From Sulfurospirillum oryzae (GTDB lineage Bacteria; Campylobacterota; Campylobacteria; Campylobacterales; Sulfurospirillaceae), in NCBI RefSeq assembly GCF_025770725.1, contig NZ_JANZKZ010000001.1, positions 62,001-126,000 of the forward strand: a stretch of DNA of 64,000 nucleotides, in the 5' to 3' direction. Below the pieces are notes generated by a model. That model searched no databases and was not told the origin of the DNA. It saw only the letters and a list, made by a program, of their open reading frames with translations. This document shows, in pieces, positions 1 to 8,742 of this stretch. Every line of letters begins with the position of its first letter. Within the stretch, counting starts at the first letter, position 1. Made by a program: the position numbers and the translations under genes.

Positions 1-783
1 CTCTTTTAAAAACTCTTCGGCTTCTTCCTCTTCAAGGGCGATCATCTCTTCTTCAACTTTGGCACATAAAACAACGACGTCCGCACCGACCTCTTTAGCG
101 TGTGCTTTTACCGCTTTGACATGCTCGTTTTCTTCGAGTAAGCCTGCTTCATCGACATTGGCACCGTAAATGATGGTTTTGTTAGAGAGGAAACGTAGTT
201 CTTTATCGAGTGCTTGGAAGTTTTCATCGTCTTTGCGAGCAAACGTACTGACAGGTTTGATGTCATCAAGATGTGCTCGAAGTTCTGTGGCAATCTCTGC
301 CATCGCTTGCGCACCCTTTTCGAGTTTGGCTTGACGTTTGAGACGGTCTAGCTTTTTGTCGAGTTGTTGAACATCGGCAAAGATAAGCTCACTCTCGATG
401 ATCTCAATATCACGAAGGGGATTGATGCTGTTTTCAACATGCGTGATGTTCTCATCTTCAAAACAACGTACCATGTGTAAAATGACTTCGACTTCACGAA
501 TGTTTGATAAAAACTGATTGCCAAGTCCTTCGCCCGCACTTGCACCTTTAACCAAACCAGCGATGTCAACAAAATCCACCGTGGAGTGCTGAATGCGCTC
601 AGGATTGACGATCTTTGCAAGCTCTTCAAGTCTTGGATCTGGAACAGGTACGACAGCTTTATTTGGCTCTATTGTACAAAAAGGATAGTTTGCAGATTCT
701 GCATTTTGCGCTTTGGTAAGTGCATTAAAAGTGGTTGATTTTCCAACATTGGGGAGTCCTACGATACCGACACCTAAGCCCAT
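1..783 (-). CDS. ychF: Ribosome-binding ATPase YchF/EngD (3' end outside window)
   Basis: The first 261 codons are present and the gene runs off the left edge. The protein begins MGLGVGIVGLPNVGKST, an Obg-family P-loop (GLPNVGKS) at residues 9-16, followed by the YchF-typical NYPFCTIEPN and DIAGLVKGASAGEGLGNQFL segments. YchF is a cytosolic P-loop NTPase that prefers ATP, binds ribosomes and takes part in stress responses. The ATG at 781-783 follows an ACGAGG ribosome-binding site, and a TATACT -10-like element lies about 35 bases upstream. It is a housekeeping gene unrelated to the nap operon next door, which ends convergent in order but on the same strand. Identification rests on the G1 motif and the diagnostic YchF N-terminus. 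Confidence 0.93.
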   Translation of the reverse strand, partial: MGLGVGIVGLPNVGKSTTFNALTKAQNAESANYPFCTIEPNKAVVPVPDPRLEELAKIVNPERIQHSTVDFVDIAGLVKGASAGEGLGNQFLSNIREVEVILHMVRCFEDENITHVENSINPLRDIEIIESELIFADVQQLDKKLDRLKRQAKLEKGAQAMAEIATELRAHLDDIKPVSTFARKDDENFQALDKELRFLSNKTIIYGANVDEAGLLEENEHVKAVKAHAKEVGADVVVLCAKVEEEMIALEEEEAEEFLKE

Positions 784-815
784 ATATTACCTCGTATTTA
801 GTATATTTTAAGGAT

Positions 816-821
816 AGTATA
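816..821 (-). promoter_or_regulatory. Candidate -10 element for ychF
   Basis: TATACT on the minus strand, in the 61-base gap between the PAS-RHH gene and ychF. No convincing -35 is seen, which is usual for Campylobacterota sigma-70 promoters. Sequence match only. Confidence 0.35.
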
Positions 822-844
822 GCGAGAAAGGGCTTAAGACTCCT

Positions 845-1381
845 CTAAAAGAGCGTGTCGCTTAATATCTCATTAATAATCTCATCGGCTGGACGATTTT
901 TCTCGCGTGCTAATTTTTCGATTTTTTCCACCAAAGAGCTTTGCAAGTAAATCACTGCTCTACTCGTGTTTTCTTCGTCTTTTTTACATTCATCGTACTC
1001 GCGTTGCATCTTAATTTTTGTCTCTTCATCCATGGGTGCTCGAAGAGATTTGTACTCAACCAGTACGCCGTCTTTATAGACACCCGAAACTTCAGCATAG
1101 ACCCAGTAGTAGCCTCCATCTTTGCGAAGATTTTTGACATACCCTTTCCACATTTCACCTCGTCCAAGCGTTTCCCAGAGTGTTTTAAAAACAGAGTGAG
1201 GCATATCGGGATGACGAACAATGTTATGAGGCTTTCCAATGAGCTCATCAATCGCATAACCAGAAATGCGAGCAAATGTTTCGTTGGCATACGTTATTTT
1301 TCCACTTAAATCCGTACGTGAGATAATGAGTTCATCACTTGGAACCGACGTTTCAACAAACATCTGATAGGTCGTTTGCAT
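845..1381 (-). CDS. Aer-type PAS protein with C-terminal ribbon-helix-helix-like segment
   Basis: 178 residues. Residues about 15-125 are a single PAS domain of the Aer/CetB type (LSGKITYANETFARISGY, then GKPHNIVRHPDMP), a family that commonly binds FAD and senses redox state. Residues about 138-178 read RAVIYLQSSLVEKIEKLA and then EKNRPADEIINEIL: a short beta strand and two helices resembling a CopG/Arc ribbon-helix-helix DNA-binding fold. No membrane segment or signal peptide is visible. The ATG follows AAAGG with 6-base spacing and starts 9 bases after the napD stop, so it is probably the last gene of the nap operon. A PAS-RHH protein could be a redox-responsive transcription factor; without DNA binding it would be a CetB-like energy-taxis adaptor. 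The PAS call is firm, the RHH call is by eye. Confidence 0.75.
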   Translation of the reverse strand: MQTTYQMFVETSVPSDELIISRTDLSGKITYANETFARISGYAIDELIGKPHNIVRHPDMPHSVFKTLWETLGRGEMWKGYVKNLRKDGGYYWVYAEVSGVYKDGVLVEYKSLRAPMDEETKIKMQREYDECKKDEENTSRAVIYLQSSLVEKIEKLAREKNRPADEIINEILSDTLF

Positions 1382-1390
1382 AAGATGCCT

Positions 1391-1744
1391 TTAGTGTATT
1401 TTTTTCTTCAAATCACCCTTATAGACAATGTCTTTTAGGGCAACATTTTCATCATTGAGTATGGGTGGAACACTGGGTGATTGCTCTAGCTTTTCTCTCT
1501 CCGCGTCTAGTTCATCTTCACTGTATGCCATCATCATATCGGCACAGATAACATGAGGGATTTTTTCAATCTTTTTCATTTTTGACATCTCTTCATCGAG
1601 ATTTTCGCCCTCGATGGTCACAACAATTTTTCCTTTTTCAATATCGTGAAAATGGTAGTCGCAAAAATCATTCGCTTCGCATGTTGCAATAATTTCTTCA
1701 ACATACTCAGGCTTTGTTTGTATCACAATACTTGAAATATTCAT
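1391..1744 (-). CDS. napD: NapD, periplasmic nitrate reductase maturation chaperone
   Basis: 117 residues starting MNISSIVIQTKPEYVEEI. NapD is a small cytoplasmic chaperone that binds the twin-arginine signal peptide of NapA until its cofactors are inserted. The N-terminal ferredoxin-like fold pattern (SSIVIQ, then GKIVVTIEG) fits the family; the last 35 residues are an acidic/basic extension typical of epsilonproteobacterial NapD. I chose ATG 1744 because GGAG lies 6 bases upstream and it overlaps the napL stop as ATGA; a TTG four codons earlier has no ribosome-binding site. Last recognised member of napAGHBFLD. Confidence 0.88.
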   Translation of the reverse strand: MNISSIVIQTKPEYVEEIIATCEANDFCDYHFHDIEKGKIVVTIEGENLDEEMSKMKKIEKIPHVICADMMMAYSEDELDAEREKLEQSPSVPPILNDENVALKDIVYKGDLKKKIH

Positions 1745-2688
1745 GGCAGTCTCCAAATCATAATAAATTGATCATCGCTTGCACTGACGAGTTCTTTGTC
1801 GCTGGCAAAAATGATGGTATTAAGCGTACTTTTTTGCCCTTTTAACGTATGGACTTTACGTTTAGAAATAAGATCAAACAACACAATATCGTTTTGTTCA
1901 TTAAAGGCAAATGCACCTAAATTGAGGTTTGGGCTAAGGGCACCCGCATAAATGAGAAATGAGCCATCAAACCGCTCAAAGCCACCACTTCCAATATCGT
2001 AAACAATGCCTCGTCTGTCTTGCCCCGCACACAAAACTTTCTCTTTTTTAAAGTCAACTTTATAGACATTGTCCACATTACCGCCTTTAAGCACGGTGGA
2101 TATCTTTCCATTGAGCGCATCAATAATAGTAATCTCACCTGACTCACAAGAGCTTGCAAACATTGTCTTATTTTCATTCAAGGCAAAATCACTAAAATGC
2201 GAAGGATTAGGCTGGATACGGTATATCTCTTTTTTATTTTTAATATCCCACAAAAAAAGCTCGTTGCTTAAAAGCGCTACTAAAATGCGGTTTTTATCGA
2301 TAAATTTGGCTTTAGAAATGAAAAGGTTTGCGTGAGCATCAATAATCACTTTAGGCTTACCCTCTTCAACAAGATAAAGTTCCCTTGCACCACTGCTGGT
2401 TTGAACGACGGCAAGAAGCGTTTTATCTATCATGTCCACGGAAAAAACCTTAGGTGCTATCTCATCTGCTGTAAAGTCTTTGATTTTGGGAAATTCTATT
2501 TTAGAAAGTTTCGTTACGTCGCTTAGTTTATAGGTTTCAAGCGTTCCATTACTCGTCCCTGCAATGATTTTATCATTGACAAGTGCTATTTGCTGTACGG
2601 TACCGGATGCTTCTATGATGTGTTGTGGCGTTAATTCACCACTCCAAAGTAAGCTTGCACACACACTTAAAAAAAGAAGATATTTCAT
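1741..2688 (-). CDS. napL: NapL, periplasmic WD40-like beta-propeller protein of the nap operon
   Basis: 315 residues from MKYLLFLSVCASLLWSG, a Sec signal peptide. The mature part is built of WD40-like blades (SNGTLETYKL, LSNELFLWDIKNK, SGEITIIDALNGK, SASDDQFIMIWRL). NapL occurs in epsilonproteobacterial nap operons; its role is not settled, but it is thought to support NapA maturation or electron transfer in the periplasm. The ATG at 2686-2688 has GGAAGG upstream; a longer reading adds 24 residues that merely overlap napF. The stop overlaps the napD start (ATGA). Confidence 0.85.
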   Translation of the reverse strand: MKYLLFLSVCASLLWSGELTPQHIIEASGTVQQIALVNDKIIAGTSNGTLETYKLSDVTKLSKIEFPKIKDFTADEIAPKVFSVDMIDKTLLAVVQTSSGARELYLVEEGKPKVIIDAHANLFISKAKFIDKNRILVALLSNELFLWDIKNKKEIYRIQPNPSHFSDFALNENKTMFASSCESGEITIIDALNGKISTVLKGGNVDNVYKVDFKKEKVLCAGQDRRGIVYDIGSGGFERFDGSFLIYAGALSPNLNLGAFAFNEQNDIVLFDLISKRKVHTLKGQKSTLNTIIFASDKELVSASDDQFIMIWRLP

Positions 2689-3203
2689 GCCTTCCCTTCC
2701 TCTTTGATCCGAATTGCATCGCTTGGACAAATGCCTATGCACATACCGCATCCAATGCACTGGTCTATCTCAATCGTAGGTTTCCAAAGTCCCAAAAAAT
2801 GAATGGCTCTTGGTTCACACGTATCAAGGCAACTATTGCACAAACTTTGATGCCATGCCATACATGCCATTATATCAATCTCAGCTTTGACATGTAAGTT
2901 TTTTTCATCGTTACATGAAAGGCTTAAAACGTCGTTCGGACACGCTCTTGCACACGCCTCACAAAAGGTACATCCGCCTTTTGTAAAGTCTACGCAAGGT
3001 GTATGGGTGGTAGCATCCAAGAGGATGATATTTTCTTCACACGCTTCCATGCAAGGCGTATCTTTACATGTAACGCAATGATCCAAAAATTCATACCCCT
3101 CTTGATGGTAAGGAGGGCGCACACACAACTCATTTTGATTTTTTTGCGCCTTTTTTTTACCAAAAAGAGAGGCGAAAACCCCTCTTCTGCTACCATCTGT
3201 CAT
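2685..3203 (-). CDS. napF: NapF, cytoplasmic 4Fe-4S ferredoxin-type protein
   Basis: 172 residues with four cysteine clusters: CVTCKDTPCMEAC, CTFCEACARACP, CNSCLDTCEP and CIGCGMCIGICP. NapF is a cytoplasmic iron-sulfur protein that interacts with NapA during maturation. Four-base overlap with napL; follows napB closely. The first cluster is encoded across one copy of the TTACATGTAA palindrome (3064-3073), read in the T-C-K frame. No twin-arginine signal or membrane helix is visible. Confidence 0.9.
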   Translation of the reverse strand: MTDGSRRGVFASLFGKKKAQKNQNELCVRPPYHQEGYEFLDHCVTCKDTPCMEACEENIILLDATTHTPCVDFTKGGCTFCEACARACPNDVLSLSCNDEKNLHVKAEIDIMACMAWHQSLCNSCLDTCEPRAIHFLGLWKPTIEIDQCIGCGMCIGICPSDAIRIKEEGKA

Positions 3204-3205
3204 GG

Positions 3206-3730
3206 CTACTTCACACCTTCATTGAGCGTATCAATGAGGTTTGAACGATTTTTCTCACTCTCTTTACGATAGTCTGGTTTAAAATTATTTTGAACCAAAG
3301 GCTCGTTAGCCGATTGTGGCACATGGCATGCTGAACAGTTATAGCGAGCTTGACTCATCTCTGTAAGCACTTTTTGCGTTCTCATATCGAAAAAGTGAGA
3401 CTTAGGAATTGGAGTCGCTTTCACTGCCTCAGCAACTTCAGGCAAGTGACAACCCGTACACGCATTGCTCTCTTTCGTCATATCTAGCATACCCTCAACA
3501 TCATGAGGAATCAATGGAGGTGCATTTTCAAACGATCTTTGAATCACTTTTGATTCACCTGCGCTCACAGTAGAATACGACGTTGGTTCACCAACAACCG
3601 TTTTTTCGCTGTAAAGATCCACCTTTCTAAGCCCTAACTCTTCTTCATTGTATGATTGTGATACCGCACATCCAGTTGCCACAATAATACTTAACAAAGA
3701 ACCCATTATTAACGTTTTTGTACTAATCAT
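3206..3730 (-). CDS. napB: NapB, periplasmic diheme cytochrome c subunit
   Basis: 174 residues with two heme-binding motifs, CTGCH (91-95) and CSACH (132-136), the hallmark of NapB, the small subunit that passes electrons to NapA. The N-terminal hydrophobic stretch (about 7-20) ends ATGC at Cys21, which could be a Sec cleavage region or a weak lipobox. The mature spacing, with a His-rich PIPKSHFFDMRT segment between hemes, fits the family. The start overlaps the napH stop by 4 bases. Confidence 0.93.
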   Translation of the reverse strand: MISTKTLIMGSLLSIIVATGCAVSQSYNEEELGLRKVDLYSEKTVVGEPTSYSTVSAGESKVIQRSFENAPPLIPHDVEGMLDMTKESNACTGCHLPEVAEAVKATPIPKSHFFDMRTQKVLTEMSQARYNCSACHVPQSANEPLVQNNFKPDYRKESEKNRSNLIDTLNEGVK

Positions 3731-4560
3731 TCTTTTTCTCCTACATTTGTGTTAATGTAATTCCTCACACCAAAAGAGAGTGCATCACTCTCACACACCT
3801 CAACACATCGTCCGCAATTGGTACACTCTCCTGAATCTATGGCGCCACTGCTTTTAGAGATAATGCCAAGAACTTGTTTCTCAGGACAAATCTCTTTACA
3901 CTTCATGCACAAAGTACACTTCGTGTGGTCGTGTTTAACACGTACCAGACTTAAACGCCCCACAAGAGAGTAAAACCCGCCCAAAGGGCAGATGTGTCCG
4001 CACCAGCCATTTTTTACGGCAAAAAGATCAAACAAATAAATGCAAAGTATAGGAGCAGCACTCATACCTATTCCAAATATGACGCCTCTGCTTAAAATCC
4101 CGATAGGACTGACCAGCTCAAATGCCGCAACACCTGTTATGAACGATAGTATAAGGCTAAGGGCTAAAACCCAGTACCTTACATTACGACTCATCCATAC
4201 TTTTCTTTCGACTGCTTTATCCAAGAGGAGCACTCTTCGTGTCCAGTTTGCTGCGTCTGTTACCATATTGAGAGGACATACCCATGAACAAAATGCGCGA
4301 CCACCGACAACCATGTAAAAAAGCAGGATCACAGCAGCACCCGTAAGAACATCTATCCCTGCAAGCGCTCCTGCCGCAAACATCTGCAACAAGGCAAATG
4401 GATCGGCTAAAGGAAGCTTTTTCATCACCAAAGAGGCACTTAGATTGCCGCTTAGAAGCATAAAGCCATACGCATTTGCTGCCACATACAACAAAAGTAT
4501 GCCCAACTGAGTGAAACGTCGTGCCATCATAAAACGGTGGCTTCTTATCCATTCTCTCAT
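3727..4560 (-). CDS. napH: NapH, membrane quinol dehydrogenase subunit
   Basis: 277 residues, NapH/NosR type: four or more membrane helices (about 15-35, 75-95, 130-150, 160-185), a cytoplasmic CxxxCP motif (CSWVCPLN) and a second (CGHICPLGG), then two 4Fe-4S clusters (CTLCMKCKEICP and CTNCGRCVEVCE). NapGH oxidises menaquinol and supplies electrons to NapB/NapA. There is no napC in this operon, so NapGH is presumably the only quinol route. Starts with ATGA overlap on the napG stop. Confidence 0.94.
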   Translation of the reverse strand: MREWIRSHRFMMARRFTQLGILLLYVAANAYGFMLLSGNLSASLVMKKLPLADPFALLQMFAAGALAGIDVLTGAAVILLFYMVVGGRAFCSWVCPLNMVTDAANWTRRVLLLDKAVERKVWMSRNVRYWVLALSLILSFITGVAAFELVSPIGILSRGVIFGIGMSAAPILCIYLFDLFAVKNGWCGHICPLGGFYSLVGRLSLVRVKHDHTKCTLCMKCKEICPEKQVLGIISKSSGAIDSGECTNCGRCVEVCESDALSFGVRNYINTNVGEKE

Positions 4561-5378
4561 TTGAACATCTCCTCATTCGTATTTAAGTAGTCCTGCGCAG
4601 ACTTCTCACTACGTTTGGTATGTGTCGTAACATCGCCGCTCGCTTTTTCTAAGCGTTTCTCGTCCCCTTGCTCCCAGCCTTTAATGTAATGTGAGCCGAT
4701 ACTTCCTTTGGCAATTTCCAAAGGTAACACATGGATCGCCGCTTTTTCGGTGACACACGCTCTCTCGCACAAACCACATCCCGTACAGGTTAGGCTGTTT
4801 ACTATCGGTGTTAAATAAGCATGTTTGCCTGTTCGCTCATTTCGTCTATACTCTAACTTAATCGCACTGTCCATAATAGGACACGCCCTGTAACACGCGT
4901 CACACTGAATCCCCCAAAACGCGATGCACGACTCAACGTCAACGACGGCAAGCCCCATGCGGGCTTTGGTGATGTCAAGTTCTTTGACACCCTCAGTGAT
5001 CTTAGAAACGCTCTTTTCATCCAACGCTCCGCTAGGGCATACAGGCACACAGGGTATGTCTGTACACATATAACACGGAACCTCACGAGGCACAAAAAAA
5101 GGCGTTCCCATAGGTTTTGTGTCACCCGGTTTGGCAAGACTTAGCGTATGGTATGGACACGCAACAACGCACTGTCCACACTTAATACATAGGCGCATAA
5201 AGTCTTTTTCGGCAACTGCCCCAGGTGGGCGAAGAATCAATGGAGCCTTCTTTGCCTCTTCCAAATACCCTGTCCAAACCATGCCACCCAACGCTAAAAA
5301 TCCACTACTTTGAGCGATCAAAGAGAGAAATTTACGACGTGGGCTGATTGCGATTTTATTTGTTTCGTGATTGCTCAC
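4557..5378 (-). CDS. napG: NapG, twin-arginine-exported ferredoxin of the quinol dehydrogenase
   Basis: 273 residues from a GTG at 5376-5378, preceded by AAAGGA at 6 bases; a TTG two codons earlier lies too close to that site. N-terminus SPRRKFLSLIAQ is a twin-arginine signal. Four 4Fe-4S cluster motifs follow (CIKCGQCVVACP, CYMCTDIPCVPVCP, CDACYRACP, CTGCGLCERAC). NapG sits on the periplasmic face and relays electrons from NapH to NapB. Same order napA-G-H-B as in Wolinella and Campylobacter. Confidence 0.93.
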   Translation of the reverse strand: MSNHETNKIAISPRRKFLSLIAQSSGFLALGGMVWTGYLEEAKKAPLILRPPGAVAEKDFMRLCIKCGQCVVACPYHTLSLAKPGDTKPMGTPFFVPREVPCYMCTDIPCVPVCPSGALDEKSVSKITEGVKELDITKARMGLAVVDVESCIAFWGIQCDACYRACPIMDSAIKLEYRRNERTGKHAYLTPIVNSLTCTGCGLCERACVTEKAAIHVLPLEIAKGSIGSHYIKGWEQGDEKRLEKASGDVTTHTKRSEKSAQDYLNTNEEMFK

Positions 5379-5405
5379 TAACAATCCTTTTACATATTGC
5401 GTGCA

Positions 5406-8195
5406 TTAAGCTTTATAAAGCTTAACCGCACATTTTTTATAGTCTGTCTGTTTAGAGATCGGACATGTTGCATCAAGGCACACTTTATTGATGAAAACTT
5501 TCTCATCAAACCAAGGAACATACACCAAACCACGAGGTGTTCTGTTTCTTCCTCTGGTTTCAACGCGAGCTTTACAAGAACCTCTACGACTCTCCAACCA
5601 GATAAGATCACCTTGTTTAAAGCCCTTAGCTTTGGCGTCTTCTGGGTGCATATAACAAAGTGCCTCAGGAACAGCACGGTAAAGCTCAGGTACACGCATG
5701 GTCATCGTACCACTATGCCAGTGCTCTAACACACGACCTGTACATAACCAGCTGTCATACTCAGCATCTGGCATCTCACATGGGTCCATATACGGTCTAA
5801 AGAAAATTTTCGCTTTGTTTTTAAGTGGAAATGTCTCTTCAGTGGTTGGTTTGAGTAAGTTACCTTTTTTGAGGGCTTTCGCAAAATCACCATAGAATGC
5901 AAACTCACCATTATTTGCTTTTGCAGCATAAGGATCATACTTAGCGTTAAATCTCCATTGTGTCTCTTTACCATCGACAACTGGCCATTTAAGTCCTCTT
6001 ACTTTGTGGTAGGTGTCAAAGTCAGCCAAGTCATGTCCATGACCTGTACCAAATTGGCGATACTCTTCCCAGATTGCTTTTTGCAAGAAGAAGCCATACC
6101 CTTTCCACTCTTTACCATCACTGCCCATAACACCACGTTTGTCACCAAAGACTTCCGTGTTGTCAAAGCCATCCCCGATAGGATCTTTTGCTTTAAATGA
6201 TTTGAAAAAGTCGTTTGCAAACAAAATGTCATAAAGCGTATCGGTCTCTTTGTAACCCATCGCTTTTGCCGCTTCGATAACGTTTGGTAATTTGCCACCT
6301 TTAATCGGTTGTTCACCCCAAACATCTGCAATCGTAAAGCGTTTTGAAAGCTCAACCCATTGCCAAGTATCACTCATCGCATCGCCTACTGGGAGGACTT
6401 GTTGTTTCCACTGTTGTGTACGACGCTCTGCGTTGCCGTATCCACCCCATTTCTCATAGATCATCGCAGAAGGTAAAATAAGATCAGAGACTTTGGCAGA
6501 AATTCCTGGATACGCGTCAGAACAGACGATGAAGTTGTCCAAGTTACGTGCCGCTTTAATCCAGTGCTCTGCATTTGCAGTGTCTTGGTATGGATTACAA
6601 ACGTTAACCCATGCAAATTTAATTTTTCCACTCTCGATTTGTCTGTGGATATTCATAATATGTTGGTAACCCATAGGGTTAAGTGTACCAGCAGGCAACT
6701 TCCATACTTTTTCAGTTACTTCTCTATGCTTTGGAATCGAAACGTCCATATCTGCAGGCAAGCGGTGTGTAAATGTACCTACTTCACGCGCTGTTCCACA
6801 AGCACTCGGTTGTCCTGTCAAAGAGAAAGCGCCTTCCCCTGGTTTAGCTTGTTTGCCAAGAAGGAAGTGAACCATATAAGACTGTTCATTGACCCACGTG
6901 CCACGTTGATGTTGGTTCATACCCATTGTCCAGAAACTGACGACTTTACGCTCTTTTTCGATGTAAAGGTTTGCTAATGTTTGAAGTTTTGCTTTGAAGT
7001 CTTCGAGTTTTTCATCAGGATTGCCTTTAGCAATTTTCGCAACATAATCAAGCGTATAAGGCTCTAAACCTTTTTTGAAATCTTCAAAGCTAATTTCCCA
7101 GTGAACACCCGCTAAGTCAGCTTTATCCATGACCATAGTATCGCCGGCTTTAATGCCTAAATGCGCAAGACCTGGAGCCTCTTTTTCAGAGATAATTTTT
7201 TTGTCTTCTTTTCTATTGATTACAAGTTCTTTTTCAGAATAACCATTTTTCTTAGCATCAGCTTCATTTCGCAAACCATAACCGATGTTCGCAAAACCTG
7301 TTGCAAAAATAGTGTTTTTCTTAACAAAATCCCAATCAATCGCTTCTGGGTGATTGTAAACAATCTCACGAGCGATATAGTTCCAAATGGCAAGATCAGT
7401 ACTTGGAGAGAAGATGATTTCGATATCCGCGAGATCAGAACAACGATGTGTATACGTTGAAAGGTTGATGACTTTAACTTTCTCTGCATGTGAAAGCTTG
7501 CGATCACTTACCCTTGACCATAAAATCGGATGCATCTCCGCCATATTTGCACCCCATGTCACGATAGTGTCAGTGAGTTCGATGTCATCGTAACAGCCTG
7601 CTGGCTCATCAATTCCAAACGTTTGCATAAAGCCAGCAACCGCTGAAGCCATACAGTGACGAGCATTTGGGTCGATGGCATTTGATCTAAAGCCCGCTTT
7701 CATAAGCTTGGCAGCGACATAGCCTTCGTGAATGGTGTATTGACCTGAACCAAACACACCGATGGCTTCTGGGCCACCTGCTTTCATCGCAGCTTTCATG
7801 TGTTTTTCCATCTCGTCAAACGCACGTTTCCATGAGACAGTTTTGAATTGACCATGTTTGTCAAATTCACCTTTGTCATTCATACGTAAAAGTGGTTCTT
7901 TGAGACGGTCAGCTCCATACATAATTTTGGCATTAAAATAGCCCTTGATACAGTTAAGTCCACGGTTTACCGGAGCTGCTGGATCACCTTTAACAGCGAC
8001 AATTTTACCGTCTTTTGTTGCCACCATGATGCCACAACCGGTACCACAGAAACGACAAACGGATTTGTCCCAACGCCAACCGGCTTCTGCTTGTTCACCA
8101 GCAGCCTTTAGCTCGGCGGGTACGCTAATACCCACAGCAGCAGCAGCGCTCGCAGCGGCAGTTGTTTTTAGAAAGTCTCTTCTTGAAAGCGACAT
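5406..8195 (-). CDS. napA: NapA, periplasmic nitrate reductase catalytic subunit
   Basis: 929 residues, the usual length. Twin-arginine signal [10 protein letters not shown] at residues 3-12 with an Ala-rich hydrophobic stretch. The 4Fe-4S ligands are Cys47, Cys50, Cys54 and Cys82 (CRFCGTGCG, later NCIKGYF). Cys181 in the [10 protein letters not shown] segment matches the molybdenum-ligating cysteine of NapA. C-terminal molybdopterin-dinucleotide binding segments ([19 protein letters not shown]) are intact. It reduces nitrate to nitrite in the periplasm, with a Mo-bis-MGD cofactor. AGGAGG precedes the ATG. First gene of napAGHBFLD, expressed from a Crp/Fnr-type promoter at 8227-8268. Confidence 0.97.
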   Translation of the reverse strand: MSLSRRDFLKTTAAASAAAAVGISVPAELKAAGEQAEAGWRWDKSVCRFCGTGCGIMVATKDGKIVAVKGDPAAPVNRGLNCIKGYFNAKIMYGADRLKEPLLRMNDKGEFDKHGQFKTVSWKRAFDEMEKHMKAAMKAGGPEAIGVFGSGQYTIHEGYVAAKLMKAGFRSNAIDPNARHCMASAVAGFMQTFGIDEPAGCYDDIELTDTIVTWGANMAEMHPILWSRVSDRKLSHAEKVKVINLSTYTHRCSDLADIEIIFSPSTDLAIWNYIAREIVYNHPEAIDWDFVKKNTIFATGFANIGYGLRNEADAKKNGYSEKELVINRKEDKKIISEKEAPGLAHLGIKAGDTMVMDKADLAGVHWEISFEDFKKGLEPYTLDYVAKIAKGNPDEKLEDFKAKLQTLANLYIEKERKVVSFWTMGMNQHQRGTWVNEQSYMVHFLLGKQAKPGEGAFSLTGQPSACGTAREVGTFTHRLPADMDVSIPKHREVTEKVWKLPAGTLNPMGYQHIMNIHRQIESGKIKFAWVNVCNPYQDTANAEHWIKAARNLDNFIVCSDAYPGISAKVSDLILPSAMIYEKWGGYGNAERRTQQWKQQVLPVGDAMSDTWQWVELSKRFTIADVWGEQPIKGGKLPNVIEAAKAMGYKETDTLYDILFANDFFKSFKAKDPIGDGFDNTEVFGDKRGVMGSDGKEWKGYGFFLQKAIWEEYRQFGTGHGHDLADFDTYHKVRGLKWPVVDGKETQWRFNAKYDPYAAKANNGEFAFYGDFAKALKKGNLLKPTTEETFPLKNKAKIFFRPYMDPCEMPDAEYDSWLCTGRVLEHWHSGTMTMRVPELYRAVPEALCYMHPEDAKAKGFKQGDLIWLESRRGSCKARVETRGRNRTPRGLVYVPWFDEKVFINKVCLDATCPISKQTDYKKCAVKLYKA

Positions 8196-8226
8196 ATTGA
8201 TACCTCCTGATTTGAGTTACGGGGTC

Positions 8227-8268
8227 ATTCTATCACTAAGCGGAAATCCAATCTATGACTTAAGTCAA
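8227..8268 (-). promoter_or_regulatory. nap promoter with Crp/Fnr-type box
   Basis: On the minus strand a 14-bp box TTGACTTAAGTCAT (8255-8268, core TGACTTAAGTCA is a perfect palindrome) lies upstream of an extended -10, TGATAGAAT (TAGAAT at 8227-8232). The box centre is 34.5 bases from the distal edge of the -10, so about -41.5 from the expected transcription start near 8220: class II activator geometry. The leader to the napA ATG is about 25 bases. The nrf promoter has the same layout. Box and spacing are seen; the factor is inferred (one of the two Crp/Fnr proteins near nrf). Confidence 0.75.
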
Positions 8269-8690
8269 TACTTTAGTTTGCTAAATTTAATTTTTCCCAT
8301 AAATTGGCTGTTGGAAGCAAAAACGCATTGTTAACTTTTTTGGTAGAGAATTCATCATTTTCGCACACTCTATCTTAAAGATTCTTTTAAAAAATTGGAC
8401 AGTTTTTTACATGGAAGTATGTGTTGAACTTTTCTAGCCATCTTTGACTTCTTTCTGCAACAAAAGCATTACATGTAAAACGCTTTCAACAAGAGGAGAA
8501 TTATTTTTATTCAGTTTGATTTGATCCAATTATTTCATCGGCGTTTCTAGGAAAAAGGTGGTAAGTGTAGCCTATTGCCTTTATTTGTCGTAGCCGAGGG
8601 AGTTTTAAATCTCTTTTCTTCAAAAAACAATAAAAAGAAAAGAAAAAAGTAATCTTTTGGAAAAATGTGAGCCTTAAGAAGATGAAAGAA
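8269..8690. other. Intergenic stretch between nap promoter and porin terminator
   Basis: About 420 AT-rich bases with no convincing gene on either strand. It holds one TTACATGTAA palindrome at 8469-8478 and several poly-A/T runs. No tRNA-like or riboswitch-like structure recognised. Confidence 0.5.
8469..8478. repeat. TTACATGTAA palindrome, intergenic copy
   Basis: One of only four copies outside genes; it lies about 250 bases upstream of the nap transcription start and 265 bases after the porin stop, so a promoter role for this copy is unlikely. Confidence 0.8.
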
Positions 8691-8692
8691 GT

Positions 8693-8716
8693 AACAGTGG
8701 CATTACTGCCACTGTT
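8693..8716 (-). terminator. Stem-loop terminator after the porin gene
   Basis: Perfect 10-bp inverted repeat AACAGTGGCA / TGCCACTGTT with a 4-base loop, 26 bases past the porin stop. The minus-strand tail (ACTTCTTTC) is only partly U-rich, so termination may be incomplete or aided by other factors. Confidence 0.65.
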
Positions 8717-8742
8717 TTAGAAAAGATCAAAGCGTATACAAA

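Noticed and set aside
6564-6977. Open frame of 137 codons on the plus strand opposite napA, and similar long antisense frames at 7161, 7945 and 13689
   Set aside because: They mirror strong coding sequence on the other strand, have no ribosome-binding site or recognisable domain, and reflect codon bias.
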